This document shows, piece after piece, positions 27,865-36,851 of a stretch of 63,246 nt of DNA. The stretch comes from Clostridia bacterium (lineage in GTDB: Bacteria > Bacillota > Clostridia > Oscillospirales > CAG-272), in the NCBI GenBank assembly GCA_017625755.1, contig JAGAKG010000051.1, positions 1 to 63,246 on the forward strand, written 5' to 3'. Under the pieces are notes generated by a model. It searched no databases. It saw only the letters and a program-made list of their open reading frames with translations, and was not told the DNA's origin. A program made the translations under genes and the position numbers. Each line of letters starts with the position of its first letter. Positions within the stretch are counted from its first letter, which is position 1.

Positions 27865-28653
27865 TTATCTCTTTTTCAACTTACCGACCACTCTGCCACA
27901 GCAGACTGCTTCGCTGAAGCTGCGGATAAGGATATCGGCGTATTCGGGATTAAGCGATATAAGTCTGTCGCCGCCGAATTTTTTGAAATATCCGTCGCCG
28001 TCGAGAACGAAGATACCAAGCTCACCCACCTCGACAGAGTCGCAATCCTCAACGAGAACGAGGTCGCCGTTGTGGTAGATAGGCTCCATACTGTTTCCGC
28101 TCACACGGAGCGCGAAATCGCAGGTCGCGGTCTTTTCGTTATCGGGAATACTTATCTCCTCGGCGGTGGTGTCGTCAAGATATACCCCGGGACCTGCGGA
28201 AACGGGCATCTGATAAACGGGAATATTTCTTCTCGCGAGACCGCCCGATGCCTCCATATAGCTTATCTTTCGATTTACGCTGCTTCTCGGAATAACGACG
28301 GCGCTCTTTTCGCGCGAAGCCGAGGGAGATGTGCGTTCAAGCTCCTTTTTGACTACCATCTTAACAAGCTCAGAGCCGTGGGTGTCGAGCATTCTGTAAT
28401 CCTCGACGAGCGCGATTTCGTTGGGGGAGAGCGTGTAGTTATTCGTATTCTCGGAAACTCCGCTCACTATGTAATCAAGGGTACAACCAAGCGCGTCGGC
28501 AATGGCTACGATATTCACGAGCTTCGGCGAGTCGCTTATGCCCGCGAGAATCTTGCTCAGCGTTCCGAGCGGAATACCCGTCATTTCGGAAAGCTGATCG
28601 TTGGTTATTTTTCTTTCGCTTTTGATTTTCTTTATTCTTTCAATATAATCCAT
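27865..28653 (-). CDS. XRE-family regulator with S24 (LexA/CI-like) peptidase domain
   Basis: 262 residues. An N-terminal Cro/CI helix-turn-helix (about 5-65, TNDQLSEMTGIPLGTLSKI) binds DNA; the C-terminal half is a LexA/CI-type domain with the Ser-Lys dyad S188 (GNSMEP) and K224 (GYFKKF), plus an Ala153-Gly154 candidate self-cleavage site. Such proteins are stress- or prophage-type repressors inactivated by self-cleavage. No phage genes are nearby, so a host stress regulator is more likely (inference). It follows spoIIP on the same strand but has its own strong promoter. Confidence 0.88.
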   Translation of the reverse strand: MDYIERIKKIKSERKITNDQLSEMTGIPLGTLSKILAGISDSPKLVNIVAIADALGCTLDYIVSGVSENTNNYTLSPNEIALVEDYRMLDTHGSELVKMVVKKELERTSPSASREKSAVVIPRSSVNRKISYMEASGGLARRNIPVYQMPVSAGPGVYLDDTTAEEISIPDNEKTATCDFALRVSGNSMEPIYHNGDLVLVEDCDSVEVGELGIFVLDGDGYFKKFGGDRLISLNPEYADILIRSFSEAVCCGRVVGKLKKR

Positions 28654-28688
28654 AATATTTTCCTCACGAAAATTCTTATTATGGAAAC

Positions 28689-28717
28689 ATTATAACACAC
28701 AAAATTCGACTTGTAAA
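28689..28717 (-). promoter_or_regulatory. Promoter for the XRE/S24 regulator
   Basis: On the - strand: TTTACA (28717-28712), 17-bp spacer ending TGT, TATAAT (28694-28689), about 36 bp before the start codon. Confidence 0.88.
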
Positions 28718-28763
28718 GGGGTTTTTGAAAATATTTTTCCAAAAACGGTAAATTTTCAAAAAA

Positions 28764-30002
28764 TTACATCATTTTTATGAGCGGAACAAGCTCCTCGGCG
28801 GCGAGTATGGCGGCGTTTTTTGCTTCCTCAAGGCTGTTTCCGCAAGCCCCCACCTCGAGCAAAAGTGAGAAGGGCGAAAGCTCCTGATTGTATGTCGAGG
28901 AGCGCAGATATGCGGGACGGCAGAGGTTGCCGTATTTTTTGTTGAGAGAGTCTCTGAGCTTGAGCGCGAGCGAGAGATTGTTTTGCCACGAGGGGCAGGC
29001 ATCTCCGCCCCAGTCGCTTCCGACCACGCACATCAGCTGAGCCGTGGGCTTTGAGTTTACCTCTGTCACGGGGCGAACAAGCTCTCCCGTGCTTTTCACC
29101 ACAGCGTCGCGGTGCAGGTCGATAACCAGCTTTATCGAGGGGTATTTTTCAAGATACTGCTTTATCGTCTCCTCGGCGCGGCTGTATGAATCCTTGTATT
29201 GTATTCTGTCGTGCATTACCGCGCAATGAAGCGTGGGAATTCCTTTTTTGTTCAGTATCTCTGCCATAACGGCGCCTACCGCCACCACATTTTCTGAGGT
29301 GTTCTCCGAGCGGGCTATCTCTCCGCCGTTGTCTATATACGATATAGCTCCGTTCTTGGAATAGCTTTCTGTTCCGTGAGTGTGAATTATGAGAACCAGA
29401 GGAGCATTGGTTGAGATATACGACGGTGAATTTGATGATGTGAAATTCGCGGCAAGGAGCGCCTTTGTGTTTGGGGTATAGCCCGTTGAATTATATATGT
29501 AGTCTGCCCCCTGAGAGGAAAGCGAGAGATCCATGGGGATTATGGCGGTCTCTCCCGCGGGAATCTTTGAATAGTCAAAATCGTATATCGACGAGGGGTC
29601 GTTTTCCGTGGGCTTGTCGGGGGTCACAACCGTTCCCGAGCTGTCGGGGTCCTTTGATGGTATGAGAATGCCGTCCACCACATCGAAAACATGATTGTAA
29701 TTATCCTTGACCTCGTCCTTGTTATACGGCGGGGCATTGCCCGAAAGCTCCATAAGCTCCCCCGAGAGGAAGGCGGATGCGATATTTTCAAGAGTTGGAG
29801 AATTTTTTGCGATATTTCCTTGCGTGATACCTATGATTATAAATATAACCGTCAGAACGGCAACGCCTACTGCCGTCGCGAGATATATTCTGTACCAACG
29901 ACCTATCTTCCTTGCGTTTTTCTCTACTCTGTATTCTATCTCGGCAGGGGAGAGCAGAGGCGTTTCCTTTGGCGGTCTTAGCTTTTTTTGATTTCCTGTC
30001 AT
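28764..30002 (-). CDS. spoIIP: Stage II sporulation protein P
   Basis: Cell-wall amidase/endopeptidase of the engulfment complex (with SpoIID and SpoIIM) in the mother cell. From ATG 30002 (ggag 8 bases upstream) it is 412 residues; GTG 30011 is too close to the same ribosome binding site. One membrane helix (~45-68), a variable linker, then the SpoIIP domain with LIIHTHGTESY, ENVVAVGAVMAEIL and LVIDLHRDAV, carrying the metal-binding His/Glu residues. It lies 59 bp downstream of gpr, the standard gpr-spoIIP order. Direct evidence that the organism belongs to a spore-forming lineage. Confidence 0.94.
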   Translation of the reverse strand: MTGNQKKLRPPKETPLLSPAEIEYRVEKNARKIGRWYRIYLATAVGVAVLTVIFIIIGITQGNIAKNSPTLENIASAFLSGELMELSGNAPPYNKDEVKDNYNHVFDVVDGILIPSKDPDSSGTVVTPDKPTENDPSSIYDFDYSKIPAGETAIIPMDLSLSSQGADYIYNSTGYTPNTKALLAANFTSSNSPSYISTNAPLVLIIHTHGTESYSKNGAISYIDNGGEIARSENTSENVVAVGAVMAEILNKKGIPTLHCAVMHDRIQYKDSYSRAEETIKQYLEKYPSIKLVIDLHRDAVVKSTGELVRPVTEVNSKPTAQLMCVVGSDWGGDACPSWQNNLSLALKLRDSLNKKYGNLCRPAYLRSSTYNQELSPFSLLLEVGACGNSLEEAKNAAILAAEELVPLIKMM

Positions 30003-30061
30003 ATTATTCACTCCTTTGATTTTTATTCATTATAATATATTCGTATGGGAGTGATAATATG

Positions 30062-30961
30062 TCATCGCAAGCTATCGGCGCGAAGTGCGAAGTCGATAGC
30101 CTTTGCTATCAAAAGACTTACGCTGTCGGCTATGACATCGCTCTCCTTTGGGGAGACAAAAAATCCCTTGTCGTTGTCAAGCACATTCCTCAGCTTCTCC
30201 TCTATGCACTCTATCCCCGCGCGCTCAAGCGCATCGTAAACGAGAGTGGCGGAGTCAACTACCGTGGGAACACCGAGCGCGATTACGGGAACGCCGATAT
30301 TTTCTCGGTTTATCGCCTTTCGCAGGTTTCCTATTCCCGAGCCCGGGCTTATGCCGCTGTCGGATATCTGAACTGTGGCGGCGAGTCGCTCACAGCTTCT
30401 TGCCGCAAGCGCGTCGATTGCGATAACTATATCGGGCGAGGTACTGCTGACGGCTCCTCGTATAAGCTCAAGCGTTTCTATACCCGTTTGCGCGAGTACC
30501 CCTGGGGCTATTGCCGACACCGTGCATTGCCCGAGGTCGTTGAATATCTTCTCACTGATGCGGGGAATATGACGAGTTACGGTAAGCCTTGATACTGTGC
30601 GCGGCCCTATGGCGTCGGGGGTTATCTCCGCGTTGCCAAGCCCCGCAACGAGTACGCTGAAATCCTTGCTTATTTTGCAGCCACAGAGCTCGGTGATCAT
30701 TGCCCGAAGCTCCTCGCCTACTGCCATTGCGGTATTCTCAAGTTCCTGCTCGGAAAAAAGCCATATTTTTCCGCATATTGCGGTGATGTATATGCCTCGG
30801 CTTCTTCGGTATTTTTCGGCAAGGGCTTGCGAGCTTATGTCAAGACGGCATATTTTTATCCCATTTCTTTCTGTCTCGGAATACTCTCCTGCTTTTTTTA
30901 TGTTACCTCTCAGAGCGTAGCTGCTTTCAAGAGCGAGGTCGGAATAAATACGGTTGTTCAT
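30062..30961 (-). CDS. gpr: Germination protease (spore protease GPR)
   Basis: Aspartic-type endopeptidase that degrades small acid-soluble spore proteins at germination. From ATG 30961 (ggaggg upstream) it has 299 residues. Family features include the RTDLALE-like N-terminus (IYSDLALES), VLVAGLGNAEITPDAIGP, APGVLAQTGIET and DIVIAIDALAARS. The 16-residue upstream open extension is not conserved. Paired with spoIIP. Confidence 0.94.
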   Translation of the reverse strand: MNNRIYSDLALESSYALRGNIKKAGEYSETERNGIKICRLDISSQALAEKYRRSRGIYITAICGKIWLFSEQELENTAMAVGEELRAMITELCGCKISKDFSVLVAGLGNAEITPDAIGPRTVSRLTVTRHIPRISEKIFNDLGQCTVSAIAPGVLAQTGIETLELIRGAVSSTSPDIVIAIDALAARSCERLAATVQISDSGISPGSGIGNLRKAINRENIGVPVIALGVPTVVDSATLVYDALERAGIECIEEKLRNVLDNDKGFFVSPKESDVIADSVSLLIAKAIDFALRADSLR

Positions 30962-31127
30962 ATACCCTCCGTGTAAAAAATCGGTTGTTATTATTATTTT
31001 ACGAAACATTTTTTATATCCTATCCAAAAGTAAATTTTTGAGAGATTTTGAATGTTTAAAATGCACAATGAAATGAGGAAAAAATTGTGCATGTATCCGA
31101 AAGTTTTTTCTTTGTTGTTATTAACAT

Positions 31128-31156
31128 TGATTTTAAGATTAAATAATGTTATAATA
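31128..31156 (+). promoter_or_regulatory. Promoter for the peptide-binding lipoprotein gene
   Basis: TTGATT (31128-31133), 17-bp spacer ending TGT, TATAAT (31151-31156), 61 bp before the start codon. Confidence 0.82.
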
Positions 31157-31217
31157 TACTGAGTTAATTCTCGAAAAAGGTTAATCAGTTCTGTAAACCA
31201 GAGGAGGTTTTTAAAAA

Positions 31218-33122
31218 ATGGCAAAAAGAGTTCTTGCATTAGCACTCTGTTTAATTATGCTTGCTTCCGCTTTTGTCGGATGCGCCAAGAAGGATGAGAA
31301 CGACAAGGGTGCGTATGTCAATATGTATCTGACGGATATGGTCTATGACCTTGATCCCGCTCACGCGTATGAAAATGAGTCAGCGTTGAGAATAATCAGC
31401 TTGATATACGACAATCTGTTTGTTCTTGACGAGAACGGAAAGGTTAAAAAGTCTCTCGCAAAGGGCTACAAGGTTTCTGAGAACGAGCAGCTCGATGAGT
31501 ATAAGATGACGATAGAGCTTAAGGATACCAGCTGGACAGACGGTATCGCAGTTTCGGCAAATGATGTCGTTTACGCGTGGAAGCGTATTATGACGGTCGA
31601 GGACTCCTACGAGGCAGCTTCGCTTCTGTTCGACATAAAGAATGCGCGCGCGGTAAAAGAGGGTGACGCAACTATCGACGACCTCGGTATTTACGCGCTT
31701 AACGAGAAAACGCTTGAGATAATCTTCGAGGAGAAGATCGACTATGATCAATTCCTTCTCAATATCACGAGCTATGCGCTCGTACCTCTGCGTGAGGAGA
31801 TAGTTACGAGAAGCTACGACTGGGCTAAGAAGGGCTCGACGATGGTATGCAGCGGTCCGTTCCGTCTCAGAAGCGTATCCTATGAGGAGGACGACGCTCA
31901 GATGATTCTCGAGAGAAACTCCTACTATTTCCGCGATCTTAAGAAGGACGCTGTTGACAAATCTGTTACTCCTTACAGAATTATTATAGATTACACCAAG
32001 ACGGCTGATGAAATTATGGCAGCATACGAGGCAGGAGAGATATTCTATGTTGGAGATATTCCGCTTTCTGTCCGTGGCGACTATAAGGATATCGCAGAGA
32101 TAACCGACGCGCTCAGCACACATACATATGTTCTCAACCACGACGCGGTTATAAGATACTATAACGCAGAGGGCTTTGAGGCGCTTTCCTCGAACGAGAT
32201 ACTTTTCAGTACCGATAAGGGACAGATCGCAAAGGGAATGGTTGACGGTGTTCCGCTCGTAGAGGGAACAGACGGCGACAAGATCTTCGCAAACAAGGAT
32301 GTAAGAAAGGCACTATCTCTCGCTATCGACAGAGATGCCATAGCCGAGGCTGTTGTGTTCGCTAAGGCTGCTACGGGACTCGTTCCCTACGGAGTGTTCG
32401 ATGCGGATTCCGCAAAGAAGTCCTTCCGTGAGGTAGGCGGCGAGCTTATCAAGACATCTGCTGATATGGCGGCGGCAAAGGCGGCTCTTGCAGAGTCGGG
32501 AGTTGACGCTTCCAAGTATATGTTCGCTATTTCAGTGGCTTCCTACGACGAGGTACATATGGAGATAGCTAAGATGGTTCAGACAGCTTGGACGGAGCTT
32601 GGTTTCCATGTTGCTATCAATGCGATAGACCTTATTACTAACGATGATATCCTCGAGATGATAGACGATGTTCCGAGAGATATTAAGGACGACGAGTTTG
32701 CGGAGAGCTTCAGAGCAGGCGCGTTTGAGGTTGCGGCAGTAGATTATCACGCATATTCCGCAGACGCATATTCAGCTCTTTCAAGACTTGCAAAGGCGTT
32801 CTCGGGACAGGGAATGGATATGACGAATACCGACTATATCCTCTCTCCTCATGTTTCGGGATACGACAGCGAGGATTACAACGAGAAGATAGAGGAAGTA
32901 TTCGCAGAGAAGAACATCGCCGCAAGAGCAACGCTGCTCCATGAGGCAGAGGAAATGATAGTAGAGGATATGCCTATTATCCCGATATGCTTCAATCAGA
33001 ATGCGGTTCTCGTAAGAGAGGAGCTTTCTAAGGTCAAATCGACCTACTACTGCCCCGCAATCTTCACAAAGGCAAAGCTGAAGGATTACGAGCTTTATAT
33101 TCCTGTTGAGGAAACAACCTAA
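31218..33122 (+). CDS. Peptide ABC transporter substrate-binding lipoprotein (SBP family 5)
   Basis: 634 residues. The signal sequence ends in a lipobox (ASAFVGC, lipidated C22), so it is membrane-anchored outside the cell. The mature part is a family 5 solute-binding protein (OppA/DppA type): DLDPAHAYENES near the start, LAKGYKVSENEQ, LKDTSWTDGIAVSANDVVYAWKR, KDVRKALSLAIDRDAIA. No permease or ATPase genes are adjacent; it has its own promoter and terminator, so it must share a transporter encoded elsewhere or act in sensing. Confidence 0.9.
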   Translation: MAKRVLALALCLIMLASAFVGCAKKDENDKGAYVNMYLTDMVYDLDPAHAYENESALRIISLIYDNLFVLDENGKVKKSLAKGYKVSENEQLDEYKMTIELKDTSWTDGIAVSANDVVYAWKRIMTVEDSYEAASLLFDIKNARAVKEGDATIDDLGIYALNEKTLEIIFEEKIDYDQFLLNITSYALVPLREEIVTRSYDWAKKGSTMVCSGPFRLRSVSYEEDDAQMILERNSYYFRDLKKDAVDKSVTPYRIIIDYTKTADEIMAAYEAGEIFYVGDIPLSVRGDYKDIAEITDALSTHTYVLNHDAVIRYYNAEGFEALSSNEILFSTDKGQIAKGMVDGVPLVEGTDGDKIFANKDVRKALSLAIDRDAIAEAVVFAKAATGLVPYGVFDADSAKKSFREVGGELIKTSADMAAAKAALAESGVDASKYMFAISVASYDEVHMEIAKMVQTAWTELGFHVAINAIDLITNDDILEMIDDVPRDIKDDEFAESFRAGAFEVAAVDYHAYSADAYSALSRLAKAFSGQGMDMTNTDYILSPHVSGYDSEDYNEKIEEVFAEKNIAARATLLHEAEEMIVEDMPIIPICFNQNAVLVREELSKVKSTYYCPAIFTKAKLKDYELYIPVEETT

Positions 33123-33137
33123 AATTATATAAACGAT

Positions 33138-33173
33138 AGCAAAAGCCGATACGGATTCGTATCGGCTTTTGCT
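33138..33173. terminator. Bidirectional terminator
   Basis: agcaaaagccgatacg and cgtatcggcttttgct form a perfect 16-bp stem with a 4-base loop, with T-rich flanks on both strands. It serves the + strand lipoprotein gene and the - strand accessory operon that ends at 33206. Confidence 0.92.
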
Positions 33174-33205
33174 GTTTTATTGAGTTTTTTAACTGAATTG
33201 AACTT

Positions 33206-34420
33206 TTACAAATCGCTGAGATATTTTACAAAACGCCTGTAAAAATCTGTGTGCAAAATTTCCTCATTGCCTATCATAACGAGCGATGTCGTTTTCAATA
33301 CACTGTTTACCATAAGGCCGTTTTGTGAAACAGTTTTTCCTGTTTGATAGCTATCGACACACGCATTATATATGTCCAAAGTGATATACGCTTCTGCGGA
33401 GCCACTTATATGAGTGATATCGCGTCTGTTCAAAAGTTCTTTTGCCAAATTCGGATATTGACTGCAAATTTTTGCATTGGCCAAATTTGCTTTCGGTTTG
33501 GAGACAAGTACGGTATTGTTTGGAATCAAACCCGTATCAAGCAGAATTTTTTCGCCGTAGTTGTATTCAAGGCACAAATCTTCTCCCACAAAGCCAATAT
33601 TTACTCCGCACTTTACAAGATTTATAATTTCACGCGCTCTGGCTAAAATTAATCGAATATCGTTGAAATCGTAAACTAATTTCGATGAAAAATTAAAATC
33701 AATATCGTACTGTGAGCGCAAAAAGTCCCTAAATATATTTTTACTGACAGAAAAATTGGGTATGGCTACGGTAGGCTTTATATGTGCGTTTGCACAATTG
33801 TGAATTTCATCACTTTTACAAGCCTTTTTGCAGAAGCAATACTTTTTCAACGCGGCAACAATGTTTGAATATGTCGCGTCCTGTATTTGCTCGTTTATTT
33901 TGCTAAGACTGTTTCCAGCGAAATTAATCACATCGGGTGAATGATTTACAAGGAAGCTATATAACGCCTCTTTTTCTGCATTTCCCGTGTCTGTCAAAAG
34001 CAAATAGGGGCGATGCAGGGCATTACAGGCGTCAATAGTAGCTAATGTTCCCTCGCTTTTACCGACAAAATCGTATATTACTGTTACATCGGCAAAATAA
34101 ACATTTGCGTAAGTGCGGAAACGATAGCTATCCGAGGAAAGCTCTATTTTTCTTAGAATAGTGCCCGTGTTTTTTTGGAAATCCTCTATCGGACTGCCCT
34201 CTCGTCTCCCACCCTTGGGCGTTATGGCAAAAGCGGGCAACCCCAAAAAGGATGCAGCCATTAATGCAACGCTATCTATGCCACTCTGACCGCCGCTTAT
34301 TATGGTTGGTGTTGGAGACAATCTGAGCTCGTCATATATTCTCCCCTCATCTTTGCTTTCGCTTTTACGCTGAATATAGGCGGGGAGAATTTTATTTAAA
34401 TCATACTCTGAATTTTTCAT
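33206..34420 (-). CDS. SLOG (MoCo-carrier-like) and HisG-like phosphoribosyltransferase fusion
   Basis: 404 residues from ATG 34420, overlapping the upstream gene by 20 bp. Residues ~35-190 resemble the SLOG-superfamily putative molybdenum-cofactor carrier: SGGQSGID (42-49), TPKGGRREGSP, FRTYANV, and a glycine-rich EGTLATIDAC (123-132). A linker has four Cys (195, 197, 201, 209). Residues ~215-385 look like ATP phosphoribosyltransferase (HisG): VKCGVNIGFVGED, a CSQYPNLAKELL segment and the PRPP-loop-like VDSYQTGKTVSQNGL (355-369). No his operon is near. Last gene of an AT-rich five-gene operon. Suggests nucleotide chemistry with a phosphoribosyl or related donor; the reaction is unknown. Recognition is by motif only. 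Confidence 0.75.
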   Translation of the reverse strand: MKNSEYDLNKILPAYIQRKSESKDEGRIYDELRLSPTPTIISGGQSGIDSVALMAASFLGLPAFAITPKGGRREGSPIEDFQKNTGTILRKIELSSDSYRFRTYANVYFADVTVIYDFVGKSEGTLATIDACNALHRPYLLLTDTGNAEKEALYSFLVNHSPDVINFAGNSLSKINEQIQDATYSNIVAALKKYCFCKKACKSDEIHNCANAHIKPTVAIPNFSVSKNIFRDFLRSQYDIDFNFSSKLVYDFNDIRLILARAREIINLVKCGVNIGFVGEDLCLEYNYGEKILLDTGLIPNNTVLVSKPKANLANAKICSQYPNLAKELLNRRDITHISGSAEAYITLDIYNACVDSYQTGKTVSQNGLMVNSVLKTTSLVMIGNEEILHTDFYRRFVKYLSDL

Positions 34421-35453
34421 ATAGTTTATCACAATACTGACACTTATGGCATTGATAATTACAAGGATTTGACCGATTGAAAATCTTTTCAAAGAAGCCC
34501 TGTTCCGTGAGTTGTTCAACCGTTATCGAGTTCTCAACCGAATGCTGTTTGTTCTGCGGAAGCATAAATAGATTTTCAATCGGGCCTTCGAAGGTCTGAG
34601 ACATATATTTTTCAACCGTCGAGGTCAGATACTCAAAGGTGTTTGTCCGTCCCGAAATCTTGAAAAATGAGATTCCCGTTTCCTGACGGTAACGCTCTAT
34701 GTGAGTGGGAAGTATAAAAGGTATCTTTAAAATCGAAGAAGGTGATTCTCTCCTGGCTGTCTGACAACGAGAAAAGGGCCATGAATCGAAGTAATGCTGA
34801 GGATTGCCTCCAAGAGACGAGTGGATATAGCAATTTGTGCGTAGGATATTATTGCAGGGGACATCGCCAAACATACATACCTCATTTGCAAGAAGCTCAA
34901 GGTTAATACCGTATTTTTGACATTCCTGCTGCATATCGGAAAGAAGCGGTATGTTGCGATTTATATATATGTCGGGGCAAATGGAATCCACTCGATACTG
35001 TGCATAATATTTTATAGCGTTTACAGAGTTTATTCCTAAAATGGTCGAACACTTCAGACTGAGCGAGGTATGCTTCGTTATCAGCTCCATAATGAGCGGA
35101 TTAGCAACGATTACTCTCTCCACTCCAACCGACTCAAGATATTTGAAAAGATCTACAATTGAAGATTCTTTTTCGTGCAGTGTTTCAATCGGCATATTCA
35201 ATAGGGCATTTGCCGTATAATCAATACCAATCTTGTGTTTTAGAGCAAGCCTGACATATTCTTCAAAATCCTTTTTGTCAGCTGTTCCGAGCCTGAAGTC
35301 AGGTCGGGCTGAGCATAGTCCGATATGCTCTGAACGGATACTTCCGTATACTTTATCTATTTTTACCTCGTCATATCTTTCGTTGCAATCAATAAAATAT
35401 TCAAGCTGACTGATATCGAAATTGGTTCCAACGGTCAAATATTTTGTTTTCAT
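34401..35453 (-). CDS. U32-family protein with C-terminal cysteine cluster
   Basis: 350 residues from ATG 35453, one base after the preceding stop. Fold-level hallmarks of the U32 (peptidase U32/UbiU-UbiV/TrhP) family: ELLANEVCMFGDVPC (186-200), further Cys at 208 and 230, and FFKISGRTNTFEYLTSTVEKY (264-283), equivalent to the KIEGR motif. The C-terminus has a CX3CX2CX2C cluster (C331, C335, C338, C341) suited to an Fe-S centre or zinc. Characterised U32 proteins are mostly Fe-S enzymes that hydroxylate rings or modify RNA without oxygen. Its partner genes suggest a small-molecule or nucleotide substrate (inference). Confidence 0.8.
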   Translation of the reverse strand: MKTKYLTVGTNFDISQLEYFIDCNERYDEVKIDKVYGSIRSEHIGLCSARPDFRLGTADKKDFEEYVRLALKHKIGIDYTANALLNMPIETLHEKESSIVDLFKYLESVGVERVIVANPLIMELITKHTSLSLKCSTILGINSVNAIKYYAQYRVDSICPDIYINRNIPLLSDMQQECQKYGINLELLANEVCMFGDVPCNNILRTNCYIHSSLGGNPQHYFDSWPFSRCQTARRESPSSILKIPFILPTHIERYRQETGISFFKISGRTNTFEYLTSTVEKYMSQTFEGPIENLFMLPQNKQHSVENSITVEQLTEQGFFEKIFNRSNPCNYQCHKCQYCDKLYEKFRV

Positions 35454-35454
35454 A

Positions 35455-36066
35455 TCATGTTTTCTCCTCAAGCTGAGACAAAGGGACTTCCGTGTTGTTC
35501 TCCGATTCATTTTCAATTTCATTAGCTGCCATACCGTATTCTTTCTTGTTTATAACAAAATCAAACAAGGCTTCAAAAATACTCATCAGGAGATATATGA
35601 TCATGAAAATTATCTCGAGCAGTTCGATTTTTATCAGCACTACGGAAACAATAAAGGTTATAAGTATTAGCAAGTATGATATGTCAAAAATGAGCCATCT
35701 GGACTCCATTTTTTCAATGTTCTTGCGTTTCCACTGATTATGGCTCATAATCAAAAGGATATCGGAAATTCTCATACCGATATGCGTTGACATAAAGAGT
35801 ATAAAATTATTCAAGGCAAAAGCCATAGTTGCGAAGCAGGCAAGTGTAACGACATGAACAACAAAGCCGAACAGGGTAATTACCTCGTCCTCCTCGGTAA
35901 GCTGCTTGACCTTGGCAAAGAAGAAATTAAGAGATAGAAAAGCGACTATCAAAAAAGAACAAAGCGCCAATATGGAGAATTCGTCTATTAGCCTTTCTAT
36001 CGATTCGGTTAGTGAAACGCCAAGGAATATACCGCAAATATCAATTAAAAATTTTCGTATAGTCAT
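35455..36066 (-). CDS. Multi-pass membrane protein of unknown function
   Basis: 203 residues with about five or six hydrophobic helices (roughly 6-22, 28-50, 62-98, 125-147, 149-172) and an acidic, Asn/Glu-rich C-terminal tail. Not recognised. Its ATG overlaps the methyltransferase stop (ATGA) and its own stop is one base before the U32 start, so it is made together with them. Strongly AT-rich codons, as in the whole island. It could be a transporter partner or a membrane anchor for the pathway. Confidence 0.75.
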   Translation of the reverse strand: MTIRKFLIDICGIFLGVSLTESIERLIDEFSILALCSFLIVAFLSLNFFFAKVKQLTEEDEVITLFGFVVHVVTLACFATMAFALNNFILFMSTHIGMRISDILLIMSHNQWKRKNIEKMESRWLIFDISYLLILITFIVSVVLIKIELLEIIFMIIYLLMSIFEALFDFVINKKEYGMAANEIENESENNTEVPLSQLEEKT

Positions 36067-36851
36067 TGTTTTTTCTCAGAATAAATAAAAATAAAATTTG
36101 GAATTCTTGTCAGAAGCTCGTATAGCGATGGATTTTCGGCTTGTCCTTCGGGAATAGGAGAAGGCTCGGATATTGATTTTATAGTGAAACCTGCCTGTAT
36201 AACAGTATTTATGTAATCCTGAAGCGTTCTGGCATATGAAGTGGTTTTTAGTCCATACCATTCTCTCGTATGCTCGGATTTATTAAGATAATCGTTAATT
36301 AAAAAGAAGTCGGCAGTATAATTGGACTTGTTTTTCTCAAGCTCGGTAAGACCGTGTCCCGTGGTGAATGTGTCACCGTCCTCGGTAGTAACACGCCAAC
36401 CGCATTCATCGCTTCGACCGTGGAAGCAAGGATGTTTTACTACGATCAGCAAGTGCCCGTTTTTCTTTAAAATGCGGTACGCATTCGAGAGCCCGTTTGT
36501 ATATTTTTCCATATCCTGCATGGAATTATTGAAAATTGCCACATCAAAGCAATCCTCGTAGGGAAATGTGTCGTCGGTAATGTCAAGCTGCTCGTATTTT
36601 ATGTCTGAGTTGTAGGCTTTGCAGCACTTCAACATCTGTTGCGAATTATCCACGCCGAGCATTTGTGCGCCGTGAATTGTTAAAAAGCGGGAAAGATGAC
36701 CGTTGCCACAACCTACATCAATTATTTTTTTCTTATCTGTGTTAACCAGTAGACGCAAAATTTCAGGATAGATTATGTTTCTCTGAAACCAATCTCCGTC
36801 TTTCATATTTTTGTTCCAAGCCTCGGCAACATTGTTCCATTCATCAAACAT
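36063..36851 (-). CDS. Class I SAM-dependent methyltransferase
   Basis: 262 residues. SAM-binding motif I is IIDVGCGNGHLSRFL, then GVDNSQQML (acidic end of strand 2), and DVAIFNNSMQDMEKY around motif II-III; a post-core region with HPCFHGRS and a C-terminal PSPIPEGQ segment completes a Methyltransf_11-like fold. Substrate is not predictable; no DNA/RNA-specificity domain is present, so a small molecule is likely. It overlaps the pnuC-like gene by 8 bases and the next gene by 4. Confidence 0.85.
   Translation of the reverse strand: MFDEWNNVAEAWNKNMKDGDWFQRNIIYPEILRLLVNTDKKKIIDVGCGNGHLSRFLTIHGAQMLGVDNSQQMLKCCKAYNSDIKYEQLDITDDTFPYEDCFDVAIFNNSMQDMEKYTNGLSNAYRILKKNGHLLIVVKHPCFHGRSDECGWRVTTEDGDTFTTGHGLTELEKNKSNYTADFFLINDYLNKSEHTREWYGLKTTSYARTLQDYINTVIQAGFTIKSISEPSPIPEGQAENPSLYELLTRIPNFIFIYSEKKQ

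Noticed and set aside
33206..34420. Annotating the fusion protein simply as HisG or as DprA
   Set aside because: The HisG-like half is only the C-terminal part, there is no his operon, and the N-terminal half is closer to the MoCo-carrier SLOG group than to DprA.
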